Shown here: piece by piece, positions 1 to 9,853 of the stretch | How positions within the stretch are numbered: the first letter of the stretch is position 1 | Layout of the letters: every line of letters starts with the position of its first letter | NCBI RefSeq assembly: GCF_000427295.1 | Contig: NZ_ATNM01000091.1 | Span: 1 to 64,000, forward strand | Length of the DNA: 64,000 nt | Origin: Cyclobacterium qasimii M12-11B | GTDB taxonomy: Bacteria; Bacteroidota; Bacteroidia; Cytophagales; Cyclobacteriaceae | Direction of reading: 5' to 3' | Notes under the pieces: generated by a model | What the model saw: the letters and a program-made list of their open reading frames with translations, nothing else | Databases searched by the model: none | Told to the model about the DNA's origin: nothing | Made by a program: the position numbers and the translations under genes

Positions 1-11
1 CTTTTTTATAT

Positions 12-1337
12 TTAAATCAATGCTGAAATCCTAATCAAACCACCTCCTCTTGCTTTTTTTTCAGGCTTATGGAAATAATGGGCAAGTCCAAAATACATTA
101 CTACAACAAAACATAGCATCGGCACATAATAGGACAGTCGAATACTACCGCTAATATCAGAAACTTGTCCCTGGATGGCAGTAATAAGCGCTCCTCCAAG
201 TATGGCCATAATCAAACCTGACCCTCCCAACTTGGTATCATTGCCAAGTCCTTCTGCTGCCAAGCCATAGATCGTAGGAAACATCAGCGACATACACACC
301 GATATCAACACAAGTGCTATAACAGCGGTCATTCCACTGGCATAAATCACTACAAAACTAAGTAGAATAGCTAAGAGCGAAGAAAAGGCCAATAAAATGG
401 AAGGTTTAAAGTACTTCATCAATATCGTGAACAGAAAACGACTTCCTGCAAAAAGCACCAAAGAAATCAAATAGTAATCCGATGCACCACTTTCCATTAC
501 GTCAAGCTCTGTCATTACATACCTAATGGTATATGACCATACTCCAATCTGAGCACCAACATAAAAGAACTGAGCCATTACACCCCTCACGTAATTTTTA
601 TTCTTAAACAGTCTTTTGAAGCCACTGATCACGCCATCTTTCTCTGTCTCCTCTGAGGCTACAGGCATCTTAACGGCACGAATGATAAACCATACTACGA
701 TCAGAAACAAAGCCACTCCGACATAAGTACTTACTACACCAGCCAATTCATCTGCCTGAATTGCTTCAAGTGCTTCAGGTGTCATGTTGGTTCTATCTAT
801 TGCCTCGGCAGTGTTGAGTTTAGAAAGGATGAATATTTTACTTAGAAAAACACCAATAACCGACCCGATTGGGTTGAATGATTGTGCCAGGTTAAGTCTT
901 TGTGTCGCTGTTTCTGGTGGTCCTATTACCAAAATATAAGGGTTGGCAGCTGTTTCCAAAATAGATAGACCTCCTGCGAGTACATACAATGCAACCAAAA
1001 AGAACCCATAGGACATCATCATTCCCGCAGGATAAAAGAGCAAAGAACCCAATGCAAATAGCCCTAAGCCCAAAAGGATTCCCGATTTATAAGAATACTT
1101 TCTAATGAAAATTGCAGCTGGTAAGGCCAAACAAAAATAGGAACCGTAGAAAGCCAACTGAATCCATGAGGTCTGGAAATCAGTCATGCTCATGATTCTT
1201 TTAAAAGCTGCCAGAAGGGTGTCCGTCATATTGTGGGCTACACCCCACAGCATAAACAGGCAGGTAAGTAATAGAAATGGCCAGAAATTCTTTTTAGAAA
1301 TTAATTCTGTCTTTACTGGGTTTATTGTTTGACTCAT
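12..1337 (-). CDS. fucP: FucP-like L-fucose:H+ symporter (MFS)
   Basis: Inner-membrane sugar permease of the major facilitator superfamily. The 441-residue protein is hydrophobic throughout, with about twelve membrane spans and a cytoplasmic loop near residues 215-235. The region around 120-150 (ETAANPYI, then ATQRLNLAQSFNPIGS) is typical of the FucP family, which imports L-fucose or related sugars. It lies 24 bp downstream of an aldo/keto reductase on the same strand, so import and oxidation of one sugar is a reasonable inference. The last residues (KKARGGGLIRISALI) are not clearly family-like. They follow a run of eight A on the coding strand, and one more A would give a different short tail, so the exact C-terminus is uncertain. 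Substrate is inferred from family only; rhamnose or another hexose is possible. Confidence 0.8.
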   Translation of the reverse strand: MSQTINPVKTELISKKNFWPFLLLTCLFMLWGVAHNMTDTLLAAFKRIMSMTDFQTSWIQLAFYGSYFCLALPAAIFIRKYSYKSGILLGLGLFALGSLLFYPAGMMMSYGFFLVALYVLAGGLSILETAANPYILVIGPPETATQRLNLAQSFNPIGSVIGVFLSKIFILSKLNTAEAIDRTNMTPEALEAIQADELAGVVSTYVGVALFLIVVWFIIRAVKMPVASEETEKDGVISGFKRLFKNKNYVRGVMAQFFYVGAQIGVWSYTIRYVMTELDVMESGASDYYLISLVLFAGSRFLFTILMKYFKPSILLAFSSLLAILLSFVVIYASGMTAVIALVLISVCMSLMFPTIYGLAAEGLGNDTKLGGSGLIMAILGGALITAIQGQVSDISGSIRLSYYVPMLCFVVVMYFGLAHYFHKPEKKARGGGLIRISALI

Positions 1338-1361
1338 TGGTGGTTTAGATTATTTGGTTTC

Positions 1362-2396
1362 TTATAAATAAGGGAAATCCGAAATTAAGGATTTATCTTT
1401 TAATTCTTTCCAAAATTCTTGGGGTAAAGGTGTTTCTGAAGCCATGATGTTTTTTTCTACCAATTCAGGTTTATTGACGCTTAGCGCAATACTAGTGACT
1501 CCGGGTACGGCTAAAGAGAATTGAATACAAGCATGAAAAGGTGCAACATCATGTCGCTCACAAACTTCGAAGAATGAATTTCTCCACTGAATTTTTCTTT
1601 GATCCTCCGGATCCGTTATATCAAGTTTTTTATAATCAAAAAAGTCCTCCCCAGTCAAAAAACCCGATTGAAAAACGGCTGCTATGATTAAGCCTACCTC
1701 ATCCTTCCTTAATACCTCCAAAAAATCCATTAATTCCGGTGGATGATGAATAAGTGAATGGCTATTGGCGACCATTACATAGTCCAGCGGTACCTGGTTA
1801 TATATTTCTTTGATTATTTTCCAGTCTTTGGCTCCTACACCTATGCCTTTTACCTTACCTGCTTCCTTCAATTCCTTCATGGCTGAAATGGCTCCTAAGA
1901 GCTCTTTCCACAATCCATCTCTCTCCTTGTCGGTCTTGGCCTTGGCCAAAAACTCATCTGGGTCATGAAGGGATATCAACTGAGGAACATAGCCCTTTAA
2001 CAGTAAATTATCTTTTTCAAAACACTCCAAAATGCCGTTATAACTTATCTTCTGAACGGCATCATGTTTTATCCCTTTCCATATATTGGGTTCGAAGAGG
2101 GGTTCTGGTGTAGTAAGGGGGATTCTTGTCCAGCCCAGTTTATTGGTGATAATAACTTTGTCCTGAGGAATGCCTTCTTCCGCTAAAAACTCACCCAATA
2201 CTTCCAGTGCCAATCCTGCCCCATATTTACCTGCCGTATCGAAAACGGTATAGGGGCTGGTTTTACTAAAAGCTTCCTTTAGAATGGCTTTTTTTTCTGC
2301 TTTTGAATAGGTCTGGAAGAGGTTTCCCAGCGCACTGCTCCCAAAGATGATTGATGGAAAATATAAGCCTGTTTTACCAAATGGCTTCGTATTCAT
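1362..2396 (-). CDS. Aldo/keto reductase, sugar 1-dehydrogenase type
   Basis: Soluble NAD(P)-dependent oxidoreductase of 344 residues with the usual AKR catalytic tetrad: D53 and Y58 (FDTAGKYG), K86 (TNKLG) and H144 (SLHDPDEF). The overall sequence resembles the D-threo-aldose (L-fucose) 1-dehydrogenase branch, which oxidises aldoses to lactones. It sits between a GNAT gene (30 bp upstream) and a FucP-like permease (24 bp downstream), all on the minus strand, consistent with cotranscription. Together with the permease it would suit the non-phosphorylated oxidative route for a deoxyhexose, but the later enzymes of that route are not in this window. Family assignment is strong; substrate is inferred. 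Confidence 0.8.
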   Translation of the reverse strand: MNTKPFGKTGLYFPSIIFGSSALGNLFQTYSKAEKKAILKEAFSKTSPYTVFDTAGKYGAGLALEVLGEFLAEEGIPQDKVIITNKLGWTRIPLTTPEPLFEPNIWKGIKHDAVQKISYNGILECFEKDNLLLKGYVPQLISLHDPDEFLAKAKTDKERDGLWKELLGAISAMKELKEAGKVKGIGVGAKDWKIIKEIYNQVPLDYVMVANSHSLIHHPPELMDFLEVLRKDEVGLIIAAVFQSGFLTGEDFFDYKKLDITDPEDQRKIQWRNSFFEVCERHDVAPFHACIQFSLAVPGVTSIALSVNKPELVEKNIMASETPLPQEFWKELKDKSLISDFPYL

Positions 2397-2426
2397 TTCT
2401 CAATAGGTTCAATGCGCATCAAAAGC

Positions 2427-3380
2427 TTAATTTTGTTTCACACCAAAGTGCATGTCTCTGGTATATGTTTCAAGGTGACGATGTTTTTTGGATTCGTAAA
2501 TATCCGCAATGGTGATTAATATCCCTGTTTCTTCTACAGCTCCAAATTCATAATTCATTGCCGTTCCAAAAATCTTCATTGTAGAAGACAAGTTCATATA
2601 AGTATTGATCAAAGGGGGGATATTTTCACCTAAAGACCTCACCTTTGAGTTAAGTATTTTATAACCCTCCTTATAAGGTACCCCATCAAATATGCCCTTG
2701 AAATTATTCGCGTCAGTTTTATAACCCAATGAAGTTATTGGTAAGATTAATTCATCTCTGTCTGGAAAATAATGATGCATAAAATAGATCAATAAATCCC
2801 TTGCATCTTCATTATAATGGGGATACATGGTCACTTTACCAAAAAGATATTTGATATCTGGATTGATCATTACCACTGCTCCCAGGCCATCCCACAAATT
2901 GTCAAGGGAAAATATCCCTTTTCTATTGTCTATACTTGGTTGGTATTTTGGCTGAACAAAGGATCTTCCCAATTCTATAGTAAAGGGTAGGTAATCTTCA
3001 ATGAAGGCATTTGAGAAATTAAAAAGGTGCGCTGTAGAAAGATTCACAGAACCTTTATCTGTAAAACCAGCATCCGAGCATTTGATCAATCTATACCCTG
3101 CAATGATTTCTTCATCTTCAGGATTCCATGCGATCAACTGGTCGTAGCATTTCTCGCAGGTATCATTCTCATCTAAATCTATAGACAATCCTGTTCCTCC
3201 TCCCGCTGCGCGAAAGGAAATCTCACGTAGCCTACCGATTTCTTTCAACACATTTGGTGCATTGTGTTGATTAACCAAATAGATTTCATTTTCCCCATTG
3301 TTTACATATCTTAAAAATCGATCGGGTATCAATTCATTTTTAATAGCATCCCTTTCAATCGGGTTGATAATGTCTTGCAT
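2427..3380 (-). CDS. OlsB/GlsB-like GNAT N-acyltransferase
   Basis: A 317-residue protein of the hemolysin/OlsB-type GNAT family, which moves a 3-hydroxy acyl chain from ACP to the amine of an amino acid. Visible family features are LREISFRAAGGG near residue 52, IAGYRLIKC near 93, and the ELGRSFVQPKYQ block near residue 137 that binds the acyl carrier partner in OlsB-type enzymes. It follows an OlsA/GlsA-like acyltransferase closely on the same strand. In Bacteroides the equivalent pair (glsA, glsB) makes glycine lipids, while ornithine lipids are made by olsB/olsA. The amino acid used here cannot be read from sequence. Alternative: a stand-alone hemolysin-like GNAT of unknown role. Confidence 0.7.
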   Translation of the reverse strand: MQDIINPIERDAIKNELIPDRFLRYVNNGENEIYLVNQHNAPNVLKEIGRLREISFRAAGGGTGLSIDLDENDTCEKCYDQLIAWNPEDEEIIAGYRLIKCSDAGFTDKGSVNLSTAHLFNFSNAFIEDYLPFTIELGRSFVQPKYQPSIDNRKGIFSLDNLWDGLGAVVMINPDIKYLFGKVTMYPHYNEDARDLLIYFMHHYFPDRDELILPITSLGYKTDANNFKGIFDGVPYKEGYKILNSKVRSLGENIPPLINTYMNLSSTMKIFGTAMNYEFGAVEETGILITIADIYESKKHRHLETYTRDMHFGVKQN

Positions 3381-3411
3381 AAATCCTACTTGTCTTGGAC
3401 TATATTGTAAA

Positions 3412-4205
3412 CTACTTTTTTACCTCTTCCGCCCAATATTTATCCGTTTTAGAAGCATCAAAATACTTGTAAGAAATCGGTTTTCCTATATGGACAACAA
3501 TTTTTTTGTTTTTTGGGCAAACATTTCATCCGCCAAATAAAACATTTCAATATTAGCCTTTACTCCCAACTTTTTCCTAAGGTTGGCCAAATTATAAAAA
3601 AAAGATGAATTTCTCCCCTCTATATAAATAGGAACAACATCTTTTTTATATTTCTTTGCTTTGTTAATGAAGCTTTTTTTCCATTCCAAATCTTCAATTC
3701 CATTCTCCTGCTTGCGTGAAACCAAGCCTGCTGGAAAGATAATAACCCCATTACCTGAAGCATAGGTAGCCTCTATAAGCTCAACACCTCTTTTCCCATG
3801 TCCGCCATGTTTATTAATGGGCACAAATAACTTTCCGAAATTAGGTATATTCATCAATACATCATTGACCAAAAACCTCAAATCTTCTCTGAATGCACCT
3901 AAAACATGCATCAATACGATGCCATCCAAGCCTCCAAGAGGGTGATTTGAGGCGAAAATAACATCACCATCTAAAGGGATATTCTCTTCATTTCTCACCT
4001 CTATTTCCATCCCAAACTCCTTGATTAAGGCATTAACGAATGCTAATTCTTTCAAATCATCATTCCGAGCCATAATCTCATTGACCTCAGTTTCATGTGC
4101 AATTCTCTTGATATAAGAGAGTAAAAAACCAGGAATCCACTTCAATAAAGCAGGATTCTTTTTACCAATTACTTTCTCTATTTCAACGAATTTCTTCTTT
4201 GTCAC
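3412..4205 (-). CDS. PlsC-family acyltransferase (GlsA/OlsA-like), frameshifted near the 3' end
   Basis: Membrane-associated O-acyltransferase of the PlsC/lyso-lipid type. The acceptor motif is NHPLGGLD with H88 and D94, an HX5D spacing seen in the GlsA-like branch, and FPAGLVSRK follows near residue 158. The open frame stops at 3486 after 239 residues, just past coding-strand runs A6 and A7 (3501-3514). Adding one A there continues the frame through GKPISYKYFDASKTDKYWAE, a typical family C-terminus, to a stop at 3412, giving about 264 residues. A second short run (A6, 3416-3421) may also be one base short, in which case the stop would be at 3386, 5 bp before the GNAT start. It is probably the O-acylating partner of that GNAT. 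Either a sequencing error or a real C-terminal truncation. Confidence 0.65.
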
Positions 4206-4492
4206 GTATTATCTGTTTAATTAATGGATTAGCATTATTGCGATAAAAAGGCATCCGCCTGAAAAACAGCCCTATAAACTCAATACTGTTAATTTTCAGA
4301 TAGCAACCAGTAAATTCCCTGATTGAAATCAAAAACAAAAATACAGAAATTAATTTGTCAGTTTCAATTCATTCATGATTCACCCCAATGATTTTTTCAG
4401 CTTCGAGCATTTAATTGTAGTTTTTGTATATTTAATACCAACTTCATACTTTCTCAATTTCAGGCGATTGAACAACCTATAAAGATACCTAA

Positions 4493-5338
4493 ATGAAAAT
4501 AGCAATAACAGGAGCCACCTCAGGAATTGGCGCCGAAAAAGTAAAAGCATTGGCTCCATTATGTGAACACCTTTTCCTACTGGTAAGAAATGAGAAAAAA
4601 GCCAGGGAACTTATCCAATCAACGCCTTCTCTGGCCAACAAATCCACCGTAATTTATTGCGATCTTTCCGACTTAAAATCCGTAACCAAGGCGGCAGCTA
4701 CCCTTTCCAAAAAAACACAAAGCCTGGATGTGCTCATAAATAATGCGGGGGGCATATTTCCAGAAAAAACAATTACAAAAGATGGACATGAACAGACTTT
4801 TTCAATAAACCATCTGGGACATTTCCTACTGACTTACCTTTCTCTTCCACTACTAAAAAATGAAAATGGGGGAAAAGTCATCAATGTTAGTTCAGAAGCA
4901 TACAAAGCAGCGAATGTCAATAAAAAAGACCTTGAATTAAAAGACAACTTCGGTTCTTTTAAAGCCTATGCCAACGTGAAACTATTTAATATCCTCTTCA
5001 CAAAATCTTTGGCAGAGAAACATGGCAATGAAAACATTTCAGCCTATGCTTTACACCCTGGAGTAGTTAATACAAATTTTGGTGGACAGAGTAATGGTTT
5101 TTTCAAATTCCTGCTTCTTCTCGCCAAACCATTCATGATTAGTCCGAAAAAGGGGGCAGAAACGGGGATATTCCTGGCAACAACTGAGCAAGCCCCAGGT
5201 AATAATGGGGGTTATTTTAAGAATTCAAAGGCCACAAAAACAAACTCCACCGCTTCTTCTAAGCCGCTAAGAGACCTTCTTTGGGAGTACAGCCTTGCCG
5301 AAATTCAGCCATTTCTTACTGAAACCACCCCTGATTAA
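4493..5338 (+). CDS. Short-chain dehydrogenase/reductase
   Basis: Classical SDR of 281 residues, retinol-dehydrogenase/WW-oxidoreductase-like. The Rossmann motif TGATSGIG is at 6-13, NNAG at 83-86, the catalytic Ser in INVSS near 133, and the Tyr/Lys pair Y159 and K163 (YANVK). No signal peptide, so cytoplasmic. It is a single-gene unit, divergent from the acyltransferase operon and convergent with the DUF4249 gene, with a bidirectional terminator just after its stop. Substrate cannot be inferred. Confidence 0.85.
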   Translation: MKIAITGATSGIGAEKVKALAPLCEHLFLLVRNEKKARELIQSTPSLANKSTVIYCDLSDLKSVTKAAATLSKKTQSLDVLINNAGGIFPEKTITKDGHEQTFSINHLGHFLLTYLSLPLLKNENGGKVINVSSEAYKAANVNKKDLELKDNFGSFKAYANVKLFNILFTKSLAEKHGNENISAYALHPGVVNTNFGGQSNGFFKFLLLLAKPFMISPKKGAETGIFLATTEQAPGNNGGYFKNSKATKTNSTASSKPLRDLLWEYSLAEIQPFLTETTPD

Positions 5339-5368
5339 GCCTTTATTTCTGAATAGAAAACTACAAAA

Positions 5369-5403
5369 AATAGCCCCTTACTTGATAAAAGTAAGGGGCT
5401 ATT
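5369..5403. terminator. Bidirectional rho-independent terminator
   Basis: A perfect 15-bp stem (5369-5383 with 5389-5403) and a five-base loop GATAA, flanked by an A-run on the left and a short T-run on the right. It lies between convergent genes (stops at 5338 and 5424) and would serve both. Confidence 0.9.
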
Positions 5404-5423
5404 GATTTTTCTAAAAACTAATT

Positions 5424-6254
5424 TCATTCTTCTCCTTCAATAGTTATTGTTTTGGAGATTAAAGAGCCTGTCATAAAATATCCCAACACCTGTCCGTCAC
5501 CATTAGAGGCAACAATATTGGATTTTGGGTTTTCCGGGGGAGGACTAAAAAGCCCGCCATCATTAAAAAGCAACGAAACAAACTGGTTCAGGTAATCATA
5601 TGCGTTTTCATTTAATCTAATCAATTGTAGTTTTACCTTGTCTTTTTCCTCGAAAGCGAACCCATTCAACACAAACCCATTGTCTAAGATATCATTACCA
5701 AAAGTATCATCGAAAAGAAAATAATCATTTGAACTGTTTAAAAGTGTGTCATTTTTTGTGATTAGTAATCGGTAAAAATTACCATCGTCAAAAGGGATTT
5801 TACCATACAATGTTAAAAAATAACCTTCATCGGCAAAAAACCTTTCTTCCTCAAACACATAGGTAATGCTGTCTAGAATGGGTGGTTCTTGCGTTATCCC
5901 TTCACTCGTATATTCGTTTCCATCTAACAATATTTGCAAGGAGTATTGGTGCCCAATAACCGCTTCCTGATTCTCTGATGGCAAATAATACCCCAATTCC
6001 TCTACAAACATGAAATCAACTGTTTCTCCTGATGTATTGTCCATTATGCTTACAGAGGCATTCTTAGCTATCTCATTGTCCAAGGTGTCGTAATAGTCCC
6101 TGGTGAAAGTTATTTTAATTTGGTTCTCTGATGCATCATCAGTCCAAATTGCTTCAATCACCGGCTTTTTTGGCGTGTTCCCGAAATCAAGGGCCACTTC
6201 TTCCTGACAGGACAAAAGGGAAACAAGGCTTACAATTATTCCTAATTTTTTCAT
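5424..6254 (-). CDS. DUF4249 lipoprotein
   Basis: Exported lipoprotein of 276 residues. The signal peptide ends in a lipobox, SLLSC, with lipidated Cys16. The body is a DUF4249-type beta-rich domain common in Bacteroidota, usually encoded next to a FecA-like TonB receptor; here it starts 5 bp after the receptor stop. It probably sits on the outer membrane and helps the receptor, by analogy with SusD-like partners, although it is unrelated to SusD. Ligand unknown. Confidence 0.75.
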   Translation of the reverse strand: MKKLGIIVSLVSLLSCQEEVALDFGNTPKKPVIEAIWTDDASENQIKITFTRDYYDTLDNEIAKNASVSIMDNTSGETVDFMFVEELGYYLPSENQEAVIGHQYSLQILLDGNEYTSEGITQEPPILDSITYVFEEERFFADEGYFLTLYGKIPFDDGNFYRLLITKNDTLLNSSNDYFLFDDTFGNDILDNGFVLNGFAFEEKDKVKLQLIRLNENAYDYLNQFVSLLFNDGGLFSPPPENPKSNIVASNGDGQVLGYFMTGSLISKTITIEGEE

Positions 6255-6259
6255 TTTTC

Positions 6260-8673
6260 TTAAAAAGTAAAATTGTAGGTTACTGAAGGTAGAATCCCAA
6301 ATAAATAAGTTTTAACCACTCCTGGTCTTTGTGAGAATACTTCTAATCCATCACTGGAGTCGAATTGTATATCGTTGTTCATGATGTCTGTAAATTCATA
6401 AGAGAATGGATTTTTTCTCCCATAGGCATTGTAAACACTAAAGTTCCAGCTCCCCTTCCACCATCTACCTTTGTCTTTATTTTTAAGAGTTAATGACAAA
6501 TCCATTCTGTGGTAATCGGGAAAACGACTTTGGTTTCGGTATTCGTCATAAATTGGCAAACGTTGGTTATCCAGCACATATGAGCCCACAGGAAAAGTGA
6601 CGGCCACACCAGTGGTATAGACAAATGTACCCGAGAAAGACAGTCTATCATTGATTTCATGCGTAAGCACGAGACTCAAATCATGGGGTCTGTCAAACCT
6701 CGGATTATAAGGCAAGCCCTTATTGATTCCTTCAATCTTTCTATAGGTCCTTGACCAGGTATAACTCAACCAACCAGTGGTTTTGCCAACATTCTTTCTC
6801 AATAAAAACTCTAAACCATAAGCCCAACCATCCCCCGTAAGGATTTCAGTTTCTACATTGTCTTTAAACAATACATCTGCATTCTGCTTGAGGTCAATGA
6901 TATTTCTGAAGTCTCGGTAATAGCCCTCCAAAGACAGCTCCCACTTATTGTCATTTAAATTTTTAAAAACCCCGACTGAGACCTGATCGCTTCGGATCGG
7001 TTCAATGTATTTCCCTGCAGGTATCCATCTATCTATAGGGAGACCTGCAGAAGAATTAGAAGCCACTTGAATGTATTGATAATTACGGTTATAACTACCT
7101 TTCAAAGCCAGCCCATCAGTAAGCAGATACCTCATCGCTACCCTTGGTTCAAGCCCATCAAAAAACTGCATCCGTTCTCCAAAATTGTAATTTAAAGTAT
7201 CAGAAACCACCCCATCAATTGTTGGGTCTCCGTTTTCATAAATGTAATTCACGCCATCGCCTATTTGCTGATAAGCACTCCAGCGAAGTCCCGCTTCAAC
7301 ACTCAGTTTTTCAGTGAGTTCAGCATTCCCAGCGATGAAAAAACTATTTTGAAAGCCAATTCTTGTGGTGGACTCAAAGGGCTGAATGTTTTCTGAATCA
7401 CTAAATTGTAAGTCTACTGGAGCAAAGTAATAAAGTTGACTATGTACTCCGAATTTAAGTTCTGTGTTTTCTCGGGGAATATAGGTAAGTGCAACTTTGC
7501 CCCCAGATTCGGAAAAATAATTAGACCAATCAAAGCCATTGTCTTCATCCGTAACTGTGATTTTGTATTTATAGAAACTATAATAAGCGGTTACATCCAG
7601 AAACAATTTATCGTTAATTTGCCTGTCCCATTCAAAGGAGTTAATCCAGTTGTTCCAGCCGAGACCAAATTGTTCAGCCAAGCCCAGAAAGTCACTTCCA
7701 TAGTAGGTAGAAAAGGTGAATTTATTTTTTTCTCCATTCCGCCACATCAGCTTACCACTAAGGTCATAAAAATACAATTGATTGTCTTTGAGAGATTCGT
7801 TGGAAGAAAGTCCTAAGAAGATATCCGCATAGGTTCGTCTGGCAGATATTAAGAACGAAGCATCTTCTGAAAACAAAGGCCCATCCACTGTCAACCGAGA
7901 ACTAATACTCCCTATTCCACCGCTCCCTCTTATTTTTTGAGTATTGCCTTCCTTCAAAGAAATATCTATTAGGGAGGATGCTCTACCACCAAAGTTGGCA
8001 GGTATGTTCCCTTTATAAAGTGCTACATCACTTACGGCATCAGGGTTGAAAACAGAGAAAAACCCAAAAAAGTGAGAAGGGTTATAAATCGGTGCTCCAT
8101 CTATCTGAATTAGATTTTGATCTGAAGACCCACCTCTCACGAACAAGCCTGTTGTTCCTTCCCCTGCTGTATTCACACCAGGGAGAAGCTGAATACTTCT
8201 AAGAAGATCTACCTCACCAAACAGGGCAGGTATTCGTCTTAATTCATCACCAGAAATTTCATTTTTGCCAATTGCTGTACTCTTTACATTATAATCTTGC
8301 CTCCGTTCGGATACCACAACTTCAGAGAGGCTTACTTCTTCAGGGCTTAGAAAAACTTTAAATCGACCAATTCGTCCTTGTTTTTGAAAGACCTTACGGC
8401 GAGTTTATACCCCAGAAAGCTGATATTTAAATTATTTGGAAGAGATGCTACTGGTAATGAAAAAAAGCCATCTTGATCCGTAACTGTACCTCGAGAGGGC
8501 TGGTTTTCCCAATAAATAGCTGCTCCAGGCAACGGTTCTCCTGATTCACCATCAAACACCTGTCCACTTACCTGGCTTATATCCTGAGCAATTGTCTCGA
8601 ATGAACTTGAAAAAAACACAAAGACGAATAAAAAACATACATACCTGAAAAACGCAGTGTTTGAACCGATCAT
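6260..8673 (-). CDS. FecA-like TonB-dependent receptor, split by a one-base frameshift
   Basis: Outer-membrane active transporter. A signal peptide (about residues 1-30) is followed by a CarboxypepD_reg-like beta-sandwich (VSGQVFDGESGEPLPGA), then the plug (SIQLLPGV, LFVRGG, IDGAPIYNP) and a barrel ending in Phe (VTYNFTF). The first frame stops at 8347 and the second has its first ATG at 8317. The break lies at an A5 run (8351-8355, T5 on the coding strand). One extra T restores FFLSPEEVSLSEVVVSERR and yields a single protein of 804 residues, normal for the family. No SusC-type signature is evident. It is cotranscribed with the DUF4249 lipoprotein. The frameshift is more likely a homopolymer under-call than true decay, because both halves are otherwise intact. 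Confidence 0.8.
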
Positions 8674-8863
8674 TATTTAAATCGTAAGATTATTGGTGAA
8701 ACATCCCAAAAACTTTAATAAAGGATCTACGAAGCTAACGGTATCACAACAAAATAGTTAAGTTTGCATTGAAAATTTAACAACATTTAGCTTAAAGGTT
8801 TGAAAAAATCAATAATTATTCTTCAACCATTTCGTTTTAAGTTATAATGATTAATTTCAACTT

Positions 8864-9829
8864 ATGATTTGGGCATATCCTGACAATAGTTTAATGGCAA
8901 TCCTGGCAATAATATTTATTTTGCTGTATGGGTTATACTTGTATCGATTTTGGAAAATCAACCAGAAAATCACTGTTAAAAAACGGCGGCTAGTATGGAA
9001 GATGGTACTAAGAAGTTTGTATTTCGCATTGTTTCTTATCGCTTTGGCGGGCCCATCTATAGGCAATGCCATGAAAGAAATAAAGCAAGAAGGAAAAGAT
9101 ATCTTTCTAGCTATTGACCTTTCCAGGTCGATGAATGCTGAGGACATTAACCCTAGTAGACTTCAGAGGGTCAAGTTTGAATTGAAGAATTTGGTTAAGA
9201 ATTTCAGTTCTGATCGGCTGGGTATCATTATCTTTTCCTCGGAAGCCTTTATACAATGCCCTCTAACTTTCGATCAAAACGTGATTCAATTACATTTAGA
9301 TGGTTTAAATAGCGGCTTGGTACCAAATTCAGGGACAGATATTGGAGCACCTTTAAAGCTGGCATTTAGCAAGTTTCAAACCGATGAAAGTCAAGAACCT
9401 AAATCAAAAGCTATAATTTTAATTAGTGATGGAGAGGATTTTGGTGATGGCTTGGAAGAAACCCTAAATGAGCTGAATTCTAAAGGAATTAAAGTCTTTA
9501 GTATGGGAGTTGGCACTGCTAATGGCAGCACCATTCCGAGAGGAAGTGGCGTGGTTATCGACCAAACAACGAACAGACCTGCCATTTCAAGGCTTACTTC
9601 AGATAACCTCAAAAAAATAGCCAATGATACTGGTGGAGATTATTTTGAACTAAGTGGTGAGCAAAATGACATCCCTCATTTGATTGATACGATCTCTAAA
9701 TTAGAAGGTACTGTGATGGCCAGCAGAACTGTAGAAGCCTCGTCCAACAAGTATTTCTACTTCCTTTTGGCTGCGCTCCTTTTGGCGGTAATCGATGCGA
9801 TATTACCCGTCAAAACCTTGTCATTTTAA
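8864..9829 (+). CDS. BatB-like VWA-domain membrane protein
   Basis: A 321-residue protein with N-terminal membrane spans (about 8-28 and 50-68), a von Willebrand A domain from about residue 79 with the MIDAS motif DLSRS at 85-89 and the later SGTDIGAP and ISDGEDFGD segments, and a C-terminal span (about 297-315). This is the layout of Bacteroidota Bat proteins (aerotolerance operon), which bind a divalent metal and face the periplasm. TPR genes follow at once, as batC follows batB. The usual upstream moxR, DUF58 and batA genes are absent; the region before it is a divergent TonB receptor. The role in stress tolerance is family-based. Confidence 0.75.
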   Translation: MIWAYPDNSLMAILAIIFILLYGLYLYRFWKINQKITVKKRRLVWKMVLRSLYFALFLIALAGPSIGNAMKEIKQEGKDIFLAIDLSRSMNAEDINPSRLQRVKFELKNLVKNFSSDRLGIIIFSSEAFIQCPLTFDQNVIQLHLDGLNSGLVPNSGTDIGAPLKLAFSKFQTDESQEPKSKAIILISDGEDFGDGLEETLNELNSKGIKVFSMGVGTANGSTIPRGSGVVIDQTTNRPAISRLTSDNLKKIANDTGGDYFELSGEQNDIPHLIDTISKLEGTVMASRTVEASSNKYFYFLLAALLLAVIDAILPVKTLSF

Positions 9830-9853
9830 TTCAACTGAAAAACAATCAATACA

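Noticed and set aside
5424-8673. SusC/SusD polysaccharide-uptake pair
   Set aside because: The receptor lacks SusC-type features and the lipoprotein is DUF4249, not SusD.
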